The notes beneath the pieces were generated by a model. It had not been told where the DNA came from, did not search any database, and worked only from the letters and a program-made list of their open reading frames with translations. A DNA stretch of 64,000 nt, taken from Eubacterium sp. AF22-9. GTDB lineage: Bacteria; Bacillota; Clostridia; Lachnospirales; Lachnospiraceae. The DNA is taken from the NCBI GenBank assembly GCA_003458705.1, contig QRVH01000008.1, forward strand, positions 17,845-81,844, given 5' to 3'. Of this stretch, positions 26,525-34,453 are shown piece by piece. The stretch's first letter is position 1, and every line of letters starts with the position of its first letter. The position numbers were made by a program, and so were the translations under genes.

Positions 26525-28371
26525 TGGCTAAGTATGTTGGATATAAAAGACCAAAGGACACTAAAAAGACTGTTAAGCATCTCCTTTCATATCTGGGTCA
26601 TTATAAATGGGCATTCCTGCTTATAGCAATTCTTGTATTTATAAGTGCAGGTGCAGGAATTATGGGAACATTTTTAATAAAACCTGTAGTTAATAATTTT
26701 ATCGTGCCGGGCAATATGAAAGGTCTTATCATGGCTGTGTGCGGGATGGGTGTAATGTATGCGTGTGGCGCACTGTCAACGCTTGGCTACAACAGGCTTA
26801 TGGTGCATACTTCCCAGAAGGTGGTAAGTGAGATTCGAATGGATCTGTTTAAGCATACACAGAAGCTTCCGTTAAAATATTTTGACAATAATACACATGG
26901 CGAGATTATGAGTCATTTCACTAATGATGTTGATACGGTTCAGGAAGCAATGAACAATAGTTTTGCCATGGTAATACAGAGCTTTCTTACGCTTTTTGGA
27001 ACTATAACAATGATGCTGGTATTAAGTGTAAGGCTGACTATTATTGTTGTTGTTTTTCTTATTCTTATGTTCATCTTTATCAAATACAATGGTAAACGCA
27101 GCAAGAAATATTATCACAGACAGCAGAAGGAGCTTGGCAATATCAACGGTTTTGTTCAAGAAATGATGGCAGGTCAGAAGGTTGAGAAGGTTTTTAATCA
27201 TGAGCAGGAGAATTTTGAAAAATTCTGTGAGATGAATGAGAGCTTCAGGAAGGAATCAACTAATGCACTTGCATATTCAGGAATGCTGATTCCGGTAATT
27301 GTAAGTCTGTCATATTTCAATTATGCTCTTTCTGCCTGCGTTGGAGGCATATTTGTAATAAAGGGAATTATGGACCTTGGAAGCATATCGGCATATCTTG
27401 TGTATGTAAGACAGAGTGCCATGCCGTTAAATCAGTTCACACAGCAGATTAATTTCATACTTTCTGCACTTTCGGGAGCTGAGAGAATATTTGATATGAT
27501 GGACGAGGCGGAGGAACTTGACGAAGGAAAGGTAACTCTGTGCAATGTCATTAAAAATGCGGATAACACCCTTACAGAAACTTCTGATAAGACAGGATTT
27601 TTTGCATGGAAGCTGCAGGCAGGGGAGCTTATTGAACTTAAGGGTGATGTAAGATTTAATGATGTTGTGTTCGGATATGTGCCTGAAAAGAAGGTGCTTA
27701 ACAAGATTTCGCTGTTTGCAAAGCCGGGGCAGAAGATAGCATTTGTTGGTTCAACAGGAGCAGGAAAGACTACTATTGTTAATCTTATAAACAGATTCTA
27801 TGATATTCAGTCAGGTACGATTACATATGATGGAATTGATGTAAAGGATATTAAGAAAGATGATTTAAGGCGTTCTCTTGCAATGGTAATTCAGGATACA
27901 CATTTGTTCACAGGAACTATTGCGGATAATATAAGATATGGAAAGCTTGATGCAACTGACGAGGAAATCAGGGAAGCTGCTAAGATTGCTAATGCTGATT
28001 CATTTATAACGAGACTTCCACAAGGGTATGACACGATGCTTACGGCTGATGGCGGCAATCTGTCACAGGGACAGAGACAGCTCATAGCAATAGCCAGAGC
28101 AGCGATTGCCAAGCCACCGGTGCTTATTCTAGATGAGGCGACAAGCTCGGTTGATACAAGAACTGAACGGCTGATAGAGAAGGGAATGGATGCGATAATG
28201 GAGGGAAGAACCGTATTTGTTATTGCACACAGACTTTCGACAGTAAGAAATTCCAATGCCATAATGGTGCTTGAAAAGGGCGAGGTGATTGAGCGTGGCA
28301 GCCACAACGAACTGCTTGAACAGAAGGGCAGATATTATCAGCTGTATACAGGACAGTTTGAGCTTGATTAG
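26524..28371 (+). CDS. ABC exporter half-transporter with catalytic ATP site
   Basis: A 615-residue partner of the preceding half-transporter. It has an N-terminal six-helix domain, an insertion of about 40 residues before the ATPase domain, Walker A GSTGAGKTT, signature LSQGQRQLIAIARA and Walker B VLILDEATSSVD with the catalytic Glu. Together they form a multidrug-type heterodimeric exporter (compare LmrCD or TM287/288). Translationally coupled to the upstream gene. Confidence 0.92.
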   Translation: MAKYVGYKRPKDTKKTVKHLLSYLGHYKWAFLLIAILVFISAGAGIMGTFLIKPVVNNFIVPGNMKGLIMAVCGMGVMYACGALSTLGYNRLMVHTSQKVVSEIRMDLFKHTQKLPLKYFDNNTHGEIMSHFTNDVDTVQEAMNNSFAMVIQSFLTLFGTITMMLVLSVRLTIIVVVFLILMFIFIKYNGKRSKKYYHRQQKELGNINGFVQEMMAGQKVEKVFNHEQENFEKFCEMNESFRKESTNALAYSGMLIPVIVSLSYFNYALSACVGGIFVIKGIMDLGSISAYLVYVRQSAMPLNQFTQQINFILSALSGAERIFDMMDEAEELDEGKVTLCNVIKNADNTLTETSDKTGFFAWKLQAGELIELKGDVRFNDVVFGYVPEKKVLNKISLFAKPGQKIAFVGSTGAGKTTIVNLINRFYDIQSGTITYDGIDVKDIKKDDLRRSLAMVIQDTHLFTGTIADNIRYGKLDATDEEIREAAKIANADSFITRLPQGYDTMLTADGGNLSQGQRQLIAIARAAIAKPPVLILDEATSSVDTRTERLIEKGMDAIMEGRTVFVIAHRLSTVRNSNAIMVLEKGEVIERGSHNELLEQKGRYYQLYTGQFELD

Positions 28372-28421
28372 ACAGTGTTGTATACCGCATGAAATCAGTG
28401 CATAAGAGGGGAAATGTAATT

Positions 28422-28868
28422 ATGGATAATGAAATTAAAAATGTGTTCTTTGATATTGAAATGCTTCGAAGACGGCTGATAAGGCCATTTTTTATTGAAC
28501 TTGGCCTTACGGTTGGACAGGGACAGCCAGGAATTCTTAAGGAATTAAGGAAACATGGGACTATGAACCAGAAAGAGCTGGCGGATGCTTGCCTTATGGA
28601 TGTAACTACAATGTCAAGAACATTAGATAGAATGGAAAAGGATGGTCTGTTAAAGAGAGAAAATAATCCGGCAAGCAGAAGGTCGTGGAATGTGTTACTT
28701 ACTGATTATGGCAGCCAGAAGGCTGATGAAGTTATCAGGATATTTAACAGAATTGATAATGTTATATATAATGGATTCAGTGAAGAAGAGGTGCAGACAC
28801 TATCTGTTATGGCAGGCAAAGTTGAGAAAAACCTCTGGGAGGCAATTAAGAATGAAGAGCAGAAATAA
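28422..28868 (+). CDS. MarR family transcriptional regulator
   Basis: A 148-residue winged-helix regulator: GQPGILKELRKHGTMNQKELADAC, then MDVTTMSRTLDRMEKDGL as recognition helix and an ENNPASRRSWNVLLT wing. Located after an exporter whose promoter holds a TTGCATATGCAA palindrome, it is the probable repressor of that operon. The start at 28422 follows AGAGGGG by about 11 nt; an upstream ATG at 28389 lacks a site. The stop overlaps the next gene by 17 nt. Confidence 0.88.
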   Translation: MDNEIKNVFFDIEMLRRRLIRPFFIELGLTVGQGQPGILKELRKHGTMNQKELADACLMDVTTMSRTLDRMEKDGLLKRENNPASRRSWNVLLTDYGSQKADEVIRIFNRIDNVIYNGFSEEEVQTLSVMAGKVEKNLWEAIKNEEQK

Positions 28869-29568
28869 ACTTATTATCAGATGGGTGTTTTATCTTCTGG
28901 GATTACTGATACTTGCACTTGGAATTATGCTTAATACGAAAGCTAATCTTGGTGTTTCACCAATAATTTCAGTGCCATATTCGATATCTCATATCATAGG
29001 ATTTAACTTCGCCAATATGACGATGATTGTATATTTTATCTTTGTTTTGATTGAGATGATAATGCATACTGTGTGGTATCTTACAGACAGAAAAGAAGCT
29101 AAGTATCTTGGAATGTATATTATAAGAGATGCCTTACAGATACCGGTAAGTATAGTATTTACCCGCTTCTTGAATGTGTTCTCAGCACTTATTCCATCTG
29201 TACATAACAACATTGTATTACAGATTGTAGTATTGCTGCTTGCTGTATTATTGACAGGAATAGGAGCAGCAATGTCACTGAATATGAGAATTATACCTAA
29301 TCCGGGAGATGGAATTGTACAGGCAATAAGTGATACTACAAGGCTTAAAGGCAGAACCGGCAAGGGTGTGGGCTTCTGCAAGAATTGTTTTGATATATTC
29401 AATGTCTGCACAACATTTTTAATAGGACTCTTTACTGGACATATACTTCTTGGTCTTGGACTTGGAACAATTCTTTCGATGATTGGCGTTGGTCGTGTAA
29501 TTGCAGTGTTTAACAAGCTGTTCAAGGAGCGCATGAAAGCTGTTGCTTTTGATTATGTGGAAGAGTAA
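28852..29568 (+). CDS. YczE/YyaS-like integral membrane protein
   Basis: A 238-residue protein with about five helices. The N-terminus FYLLGLLILALGIMLNTKAN followed by LGVSPIISVPYSIS, and the later MNMRIIPNPGDGIVQAIS equivalent (NMRIIPNPGDG), are the hallmarks of the YczE/YyaS membrane family, whose function is unknown. The start at 28852 lies within the marR gene, implying coupled translation. A 292-residue reading from farther upstream would run through marR in another frame and is rejected. Confidence 0.78.
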   Translation: MKSRNKLIIRWVFYLLGLLILALGIMLNTKANLGVSPIISVPYSISHIIGFNFANMTMIVYFIFVLIEMIMHTVWYLTDRKEAKYLGMYIIRDALQIPVSIVFTRFLNVFSALIPSVHNNIVLQIVVLLLAVLLTGIGAAMSLNMRIIPNPGDGIVQAISDTTRLKGRTGKGVGFCKNCFDIFNVCTTFLIGLFTGHILLGLGLGTILSMIGVGRVIAVFNKLFKERMKAVAFDYVEE

Positions 29569-29578
29569 ATAAAAGACT

Positions 29579-29650
29579 GGGATTACAGGCGGAAAACCTA
29601 CTAGATTAAAACCTGTGAAGCTTTTAGTAGGTTTTGCCGGCATCCCATCC
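29579..29650. terminator. Long hairpin between convergent genes
   Basis: Nested stems GGGAT / ATCCC and AAAACCTACTA / TAGTAGGTTTT lie between the YczE-like gene and the reverse-strand ABC genes. T runs are weak, but the position suggests bidirectional termination. Confidence 0.5.
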
Positions 29651-29664
29651 CGTGAGAATACGAA

Positions 29665-30429
29665 TTACAGACTTACCTTCTTATCAAGAAGCACGGCACT
29701 TCCGAATGTGCATGCAACCACCATTAATAACTGGAATATGGTAGCTGGAAGGCTTGACATTAATGCCTGGGATAAGCTGTCTGGATTCTTATAAAGTTCA
29801 GGCAACAAAGAAGAAATCTTAATTGTTGCATATGCAAGGACACAGAATAATATAACTGAGATAAATCCTTTAATCTTATTGTTCTGCAAGGCAGTTGAAG
29901 ATAGTGTTATGGCAAAGTATGCAAGTGATATAAGGAAGAAGAAAGCTATAAGGAATGATATTATTCCAGCTACAATATTAATAATTATATTGACAACATC
30001 AATACCCATAATCTTTAACATTTCTGAGAAATTCTTGAGTGCGTCAGCCAGATCACCAAAGACACCAGCCATCATGAATATATCAAGAACTCCAAAGCCG
30101 ATGAATATTGCTGAAATTACTATTCCAATAATCAGTGTATAGAGCAGCTTTGATGTAATTATGCTAAGAGATGAATTAGGTGTCATGAATATCAGGTAAC
30201 TGCTTTTGCTTGAAAGTTCTCTATAATATGTTACAACTCCAAATATAAATACAATAAAATAACTTACAGAGGCAGCTATTATTAAAAGTCCTCCGAAAAG
30301 GCTTGTATAGTTAATATTTTCAGTCAGGCAGAAAAACATAAACAGAGCCTGAAGTACACAGATAATACCTGCCACGATTCCTATACCGAGAAGATTCTTT
30401 CTCAATTCGTATTTTGTTAATTTTAACAT
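29665..30429 (-). CDS. ABC transporter membrane subunit
   Basis: A 254-residue protein with about six helices (GIGIVAGIICVLQALFMFF first, FQLLMVVACTFGSAVLL last). It is encoded directly after a YtrA-type ATPase and is thus the membrane half of a small ABC-2-like transporter. AAAGGGGGA lies upstream of the start. The substrate is unknown; YtrA-regulated transporters often respond to cell-wall antibiotics. Confidence 0.8.
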   Translation of the reverse strand: MLKLTKYELRKNLLGIGIVAGIICVLQALFMFFCLTENINYTSLFGGLLIIAASVSYFIVFIFGVVTYYRELSSKSSYLIFMTPNSSLSIITSKLLYTLIIGIVISAIFIGFGVLDIFMMAGVFGDLADALKNFSEMLKIMGIDVVNIIINIVAGIISFLIAFFFLISLAYFAITLSSTALQNNKIKGFISVILFCVLAYATIKISSLLPELYKNPDSLSQALMSSLPATIFQLLMVVACTFGSAVLLDKKVSL

Positions 30430-30444
30430 TGAAGATTCCCCCTT

Positions 30445-31134
30445 TTAATATGCATAAATGCGTTTGTACTGGTCAACGATTGACATGCCCGAAGCTGTTC
30501 GTAAATTTTCAGCATCTCCCTGTGAAACAATAACACCGTCTTTGATAAATACTGCGTAGTCAATAACAGCTTCAAGCTCATCAACAAGGTGGCTCGACAT
30601 GATGATAATCTTATCAGGTGAAGCCTTGCTGATTACCGCATTGATAACCTGCTCTCTTGCAACAATATCAACACCGTTAAGTGGTTCATCAAGCATAATA
30701 ACAGATGCATTTCTTGAAAGATTAACAGCAAGCTTAAGTTTAGCCATCATTCCTGATGACATCTTGCTGGCTTTCATGTCAGGCGTAAGCTTCATCTCAT
30801 TAAGATAGTTGTAGTACTGGTCAAGTGAGAAATCCTCAAAGAAATCATCATAATATTTTCCAATATCAGCACAGCTCATATAGTTATAAAAATAACTTTC
30901 AGTAGGCATATAAGCTATGTGTTTCTTAGTTTCTACTCCTATTGGAACACCTGAAAGAGTGATGTCCCCGGAAGTGGGTTTTACCAGACCTGCTATCATC
31001 TTCATTAAAGTTGTTTTACCGCTTCCGTTAGAGCCGAGCAGAGCGTATATTCTGCCAGGCATGAAGTCGATGGAAACACCATTAACGGCAGTCATCTTCA
31101 TATACTTTTTAGTAACATTTTTACATTGCAGCAT
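30445..31134 (-). CDS. ABC transporter ATPase, YtrB/EcsA-like
   Basis: A 229-residue ATPase with Walker A LLGSNGSGKTTLMK, a weak signature KMSSGMMAKLKLAVNL (SSGM for SGGQ), Walker B VIMLDEPLNGVD and His switch MSSHLVDE. The divergent signature is usual for ATPases linked to GntR/YtrA regulators. The start at 31134 (MLQCKN) has GGAGGGA upstream. Middle gene of a regulator-ATPase-permease operon. Confidence 0.9.
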   Translation of the reverse strand: MLQCKNVTKKYMKMTAVNGVSIDFMPGRIYALLGSNGSGKTTLMKMIAGLVKPTSGDITLSGVPIGVETKKHIAYMPTESYFYNYMSCADIGKYYDDFFEDFSLDQYYNYLNEMKLTPDMKASKMSSGMMAKLKLAVNLSRNASVIMLDEPLNGVDIVAREQVINAVISKASPDKIIIMSSHLVDELEAVIDYAVFIKDGVIVSQGDAENLRTASGMSIVDQYKRIYAY

Positions 31135-31153
31135 AATTAAATCCCTCCATATT

Positions 31154-31507
31154 TTATTCGTGATAATTCTTAATGAGATTAATAATCTCATCTTTAGAAA
31201 AACCAAGGCTTGTCATTCCGGAAACGAAAGTCTCAATCATTTCACTGGAAAGTTCTGCCTTTAATGTATCAATCAGATGCACATCCTCTGATACAAATGT
31301 GCCAAGACCTCTTTTGGTATAGCACAGACCACACTGTTCAAGTTCATTGTATATTCTTGCAGCAGTGTTAGGATTGACCGTGTACTGTACGGCAAGTTCC
31401 CTTGTCGAAGGGAGTTTGTCGCCAAGCTTAATCTCTCCGGTAAGAATTCTTCTCTTAATGTCATCAATTACCTGAAGATAAATCGGTGTATTAGCCTTAT
31501 AATCCAT
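31154..31507 (-). CDS. GntR family regulator, YtrA subfamily
   Basis: A 117-residue short GntR protein. The winged helix DKLPSTRELAVQYTVNPNTAARIYNELEQ and wing YTKRGLGTFVS are followed by a dimerization tail of only about 45 residues, the definition of the YtrA group. The start at 31507 follows GGAGGAGGGA. It is the first gene of the operon, and an inverted repeat overlapping its -10 box is a likely autoregulatory operator. Confidence 0.9.
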   Translation of the reverse strand: MDYKANTPIYLQVIDDIKRRILTGEIKLGDKLPSTRELAVQYTVNPNTAARIYNELEQCGLCYTKRGLGTFVSEDVHLIDTLKAELSSEMIETFVSGMTSLGFSKDEIINLIKNYHE

Positions 31508-31551
31508 AATCCCTCCTCCTGTAATAGGTAATGTACACATGACGCGCACCT

Positions 31552-31593
31552 GTGTACTAGCACAATAGTACACTATAACAATATAACTGTCAA
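31552..31593 (-). promoter_or_regulatory. YtrA-type promoter and operator
   Basis: On the reverse strand, TTGACA (31593-31588), 17 bp, TACTAT (31570-31565). The inverted repeat GTGTACTA-N6-TAGTACAC (31552-31573) covers the -10 and start site. A further half site GTACAC lies at 31533-31538. The arrangement fits steric repression by the adjacent GntR protein. Confidence 0.75.
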
Positions 31594-31671
31594 CAGGAAT
31601 AATAAAAATAGTAAAATTTTTAAAAATGGTGTATGATAACTTAGAAAAAATGTAGAAGGAATACAGTATTT

Positions 31672-32667
31672 ATGACGGTTCAGCAGGCATATAAAATATT
31701 TGATGTCAGATCAGATATTACTAAGATGGAATTGAAGAAGCGGTACAGACGGCTTATGCATATGGTGCATCCGGATGCTGTGCTAAACAGAGATAAATCA
31801 AACAAAGAAAATGTATATAGATACAGTGCATATGAAATTAATGAAGCATATACTGTTCTTTTCAATCAGACTGGGCAGGAATCATTGAAGAGTAACTATA
31901 AATATGATTATAAATATTCCGAATATGATGAGAAATATTATGGCACTGATCAGGAAAATGAAGAATATGATTTTACAGCTCCAGAGAATGAACATGCCTT
32001 TTGCCAACGCAATGTGTATCATTATGCTGAAGATTACAATGGCAACAACATTGGAAGATTTAAGGTTGCACGAGGCAGATATATGTGGATGCCAGATGAG
32101 GATTTTAAGTTGTTTCTGCGCAGTATATATGAATGTAGTGAGGAACTTCTTAACAGAATTGATGAAGAAACAGGAAGAGTGCATGATTCAGAATACAAAA
32201 TCATATATCAGGCAGAACTTGCATATCTGTTAGCACAGCAGTTTACTGCAACATCAGATACATTGGGAAATATTCTTACATCAATTGATGATGCTGCAAA
32301 TGTATTTTATGTCGGAGCAATGCTTGAAATGTCACCTGAATCTGGATTTATCAAAGCTGGAATGAAGCTGTTTCCGGCAGGAATAAAAAAGCATAGACTG
32401 TATTTAATGACTCGTTCGGGAAAAGAAGCGGGATACATATCATTTAAAGATGACAGATTATATTATGTGCTTATTCCGATACTTGAGCAGAAGCGTGCAA
32501 TGGTAAAGATAGAAGTATCTTCGAAGCAGGACAGACATAATACAATGGGAGAGAAGAAATATAAGAACATTGATTTGTGGGTTAAAATCGGAAATGATGC
32601 AACATTTCCTGAAAATATTAATATGAGAATTGAAGATTTGCTTAACAGATACCGTGAAAGCGTTTAA
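31672..32667 (+). CDS. J-domain protein of unknown function
   Basis: A 331-residue protein. Residues 1-65 form a J domain with helix KKRYRRLMHMVHPDA and the essential HPD at 33-35, so it should stimulate a DnaK-type ATPase. A Tyr/Asp/Glu-rich low-complexity segment (about 80-110) follows, then a roughly 200-residue domain not recognised. It has no Gly/Phe region or zinc-binding domain, so it is not DnaJ itself. GAAGGA precedes the ATG. Divergent from the YtrA operon. Confidence 0.75.
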   Translation: MTVQQAYKIFDVRSDITKMELKKRYRRLMHMVHPDAVLNRDKSNKENVYRYSAYEINEAYTVLFNQTGQESLKSNYKYDYKYSEYDEKYYGTDQENEEYDFTAPENEHAFCQRNVYHYAEDYNGNNIGRFKVARGRYMWMPDEDFKLFLRSIYECSEELLNRIDEETGRVHDSEYKIIYQAELAYLLAQQFTATSDTLGNILTSIDDAANVFYVGAMLEMSPESGFIKAGMKLFPAGIKKHRLYLMTRSGKEAGYISFKDDRLYYVLIPILEQKRAMVKIEVSSKQDRHNTMGEKKYKNIDLWVKIGNDATFPENINMRIEDLLNRYRESV

Positions 32668-32681
32668 AAGTGGTAAGAAAA

Positions 32682-32719
32682 GCGGTCATATCAGAACAGA
32701 ATCTGATGTGACCGCCTTT
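32682..32719 (-). terminator. Terminator between J-domain gene and small membrane genes
   Basis: GCGGTCATATCAGA pairs with TCTGATGTGACCGC. On the reverse strand it is followed by TTTTCTT, making it the terminator of the small-protein cluster; it may also stop the J-domain transcript. Confidence 0.75.
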
Positions 32720-32724
32720 ATCAT

Positions 32725-32865
32725 TTAATTCTTAGACTGTGCGTCAGTGTTGTTGTCCTGACTTTCCGTTTTGGCTCTGTCAAGCCACACACCAAGTCCA
32801 CAGGCAGCAACAGCAAGAACAATGACGATACCTACTGTTATATTACCTAACATATTATTATTCAT
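32725..32865 (-). CDS. Small single-pass membrane protein
   Basis: A 46-residue protein with one helix (ITVGIVIVLAVAACGLGVWL) and a polar tail (DRAKTESQDNNTDAQSKN). The start is uncertain: ATG 32865 sits directly after AAAGG, while ATG 32853 (MLGNIT) has that site at 12 nt. It lies 10 nt after another small membrane protein gene. The motif LDRAK at the membrane boundary resembles LDRAR in the 132-residue protein of the same cluster. Function unknown. Confidence 0.5.
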   Translation of the reverse strand: MNNNMLGNITVGIVIVLAVAACGLGVWLDRAKTESQDNNTDAQSKN

Positions 32866-32875
32866 CCTTTCAAAC

Positions 32876-33019
32876 TTAGTCAAACATAGATATTCCGAAA
32901 CGAAGCTTTCTGTAAAATTTATATACAATGGTTCCGAAAATACCCACAGTTATTCCAACGGTGGATGCAACAGATACACCTCCACCCAGAATAATACCGA
33001 TTATCATTAAAATATTCAT
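32876..33019 (-). CDS. 47-residue glycine-rich membrane protein
   Basis: A small gene with a clear AGAGG site about 8 nt before ATG 33019. The product is hydrophobic over residues 1-33 with small-residue spacing (IILGGGVSVASTVGITVGIF) and ends in a basic amphipathic tail (YKFYRKLRFGISMFD). This looks like an oligomerising single-pass peptide. A holin, toxin or small regulatory subunit are all possible; nothing identifies one. Same strand as two flanking small membrane protein genes. Confidence 0.5.
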   Translation of the reverse strand: MNILMIIGIILGGGVSVASTVGITVGIFGTIVYKFYRKLRFGISMFD

Positions 33020-33110
33020 ATTTATTGCCTCTTCATATAGTTGTTAATATTATTAATAATATATATAAATAATGTATTACCAGAAAATGTTCTGATTTAA
33101 TGATGATCTG

Positions 33111-33509
33111 TTATTTTTTGCCGTCAGTCTGGTGGATATAATTAAGAGTGACAGTGGTGCTGCATGTGATAGAATCATGCACTACGCCTGTCGATTTGAA
33201 ATAGATACTGATACCGATAGCTGCACACAGACCGCAAAGTAAGAATTGGAATATGCGTAATACATTGCGGGAACTGCTTTTGTCTGCTGTAAGATTGGTG
33301 ATTGATGTTCTCACAAGTCCAAGCATTTCAGTTGTACATGGCATGGTATCACTGACAGAGGCTTTTGGTGTAGCGAATACCTTAGCTTCTGATACAGAAA
33401 AAGAGTCCACTTCAGGAATATTCACACGAGCCCTGTCGAGGCACATGCCAATAAGGAAAAATGTTATTACAAATATGCAGCTTAACAGTCTTTTAAAGCT
33501 TTTCTTCAT
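33111..33509 (-). CDS. Two-helix membrane protein of unknown function
   Basis: A 132-residue protein with an N-terminal helix (LLSCIFVITFFLIGMCL) followed by LDRARVNIPE, a 60-residue polar region predicted outside the membrane, a second helix (FQFLLCGLCAAIGISIYF) and a short tail. AAAGGAGA precedes ATG 33509. It heads a three-gene run of small membrane proteins on the reverse strand. No family was recognised. Confidence 0.6.
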   Translation of the reverse strand: MKKSFKRLLSCIFVITFFLIGMCLDRARVNIPEVDSFSVSEAKVFATPKASVSDTMPCTTEMLGLVRTSITNLTADKSSSRNVLRIFQFLLCGLCAAIGISIYFKSTGVVHDSITCSTTVTLNYIHQTDGKK

Positions 33510-33700
33510 AAGAACATCTCCTTTCCAAAGTGAATCCCATCTGCTTTACTATATCATATTCAGCAGAGGGAATAAAGAGAAAATATATGTGAAAATGTAT
33601 ATTTTACAATGTTTGACAATCTAATGTGAAATAGGTAAAATACATATAATATATGCATTTTGGGATATGAAAATGCATCGTGAATCAGGAGGAATTTAAT

Positions 33701-34123
33701 ATGGCATGTTTTATAGTACCAGGTACTGAAGCTATCGTTACAACAGCGATAACTAAGATTGTTGAAAAGAAAGAGAAGAAGGAAATATGTTCGTGCGAGA
33801 CAGAAGGTGCTGTAGAAGCAGTTAAGGAAGAAAAGGCACTTCCATTTTCTAGAAAGTTAAAGTGGCTTAACAATATGCTTTGGGGAGGAACAGCTTTACT
33901 TGCATTCGAGCATGTATGGCATGGCGAAGTTACTCCTTTCTTTCCATTCTTAACAGCAGCAGGCAACGCTCAGGATGCTGTGCAGATGCTTAAAGAGATG
34001 GCAACTGCCGGTGTTGGCATGGCAGTGGTTGTTACAGCTGTGTGGGTCGGTATGGTAGCAATAGCTTCCGGAGTAGAAAAGAAAGCAGCTAAGGAAGCAG
34101 AAGTTAAAGGATTGGAGAGATAA
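33701..34123 (+). CDS. Conserved clostridial membrane protein, partner of next gene
   Basis: A 140-residue protein that begins MACFIVPGTEAIVTTAITKI, followed by a charged stretch (KIVEKKEKKEICSCETEG) and two helices near 70-85 and 105-128. The opening sequence is one I associate with uncharacterised proteins shared among Clostridia; no function is known to me. AGGAGGAA lies 8 nt before ATG 33701. Only 2 nt separate it from the next gene, so they form a pair. Confidence 0.65.
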   Translation: MACFIVPGTEAIVTTAITKIVEKKEKKEICSCETEGAVEAVKEEKALPFSRKLKWLNNMLWGGTALLAFEHVWHGEVTPFFPFLTAAGNAQDAVQMLKEMATAGVGMAVVVTAVWVGMVAIASGVEKKAAKEAEVKGLER

Positions 34124-34125
34124 TT

Positions 34126-34437
34126 ATGACATTACTTATAGCTGTATTCGCAGCGGTTATAACTACTATTATATGGTATACTAATGACAAGCGTTCGCAG
34201 TTAAAGCTTGGAACACTTGCACTTATGTACTGGGGTGCATCACTTATGTGGATGGTAGATGCAGTTGTGGAATATATTGAACTGGGGGCAGAGTATTTTA
34301 CTCCGGCATCATCAGATATGCTTAATGACGCATTTTTGGGCTTATCAGTGGTAGCTTTCGGACTTATCATATGGATTGTCATACTTATGGTTAAAGATCC
34401 GCTTGGAGTAGTACGCAAGACTGTACTTAATAAGTAA
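34126..34437 (+). CDS. Conserved small membrane protein, second of pair
   Basis: A 103-residue protein with three hydrophobic segments (LLIAVFAAVITTIIWYT; LALMYWGASLMWMVDAVVEYI; LGLSVVAFGLIIWIVILMV). GGAGAG lies upstream, within the end of the preceding gene. The tight spacing suggests the two products form a complex. Function unknown. Confidence 0.62.
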   Translation: MTLLIAVFAAVITTIIWYTNDKRSQLKLGTLALMYWGASLMWMVDAVVEYIELGAEYFTPASSDMLNDAFLGLSVVAFGLIIWIVILMVKDPLGVVRKTVLNK

Positions 34438-34453
34438 AGAAGATTGTTGGAAT

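Noticed and set aside
28690..28851. Extended 292-residue version of the YczE-like protein
   Set aside because: The extra N-terminus runs through the marR coding sequence in another frame; the start at 28852 matches the family.
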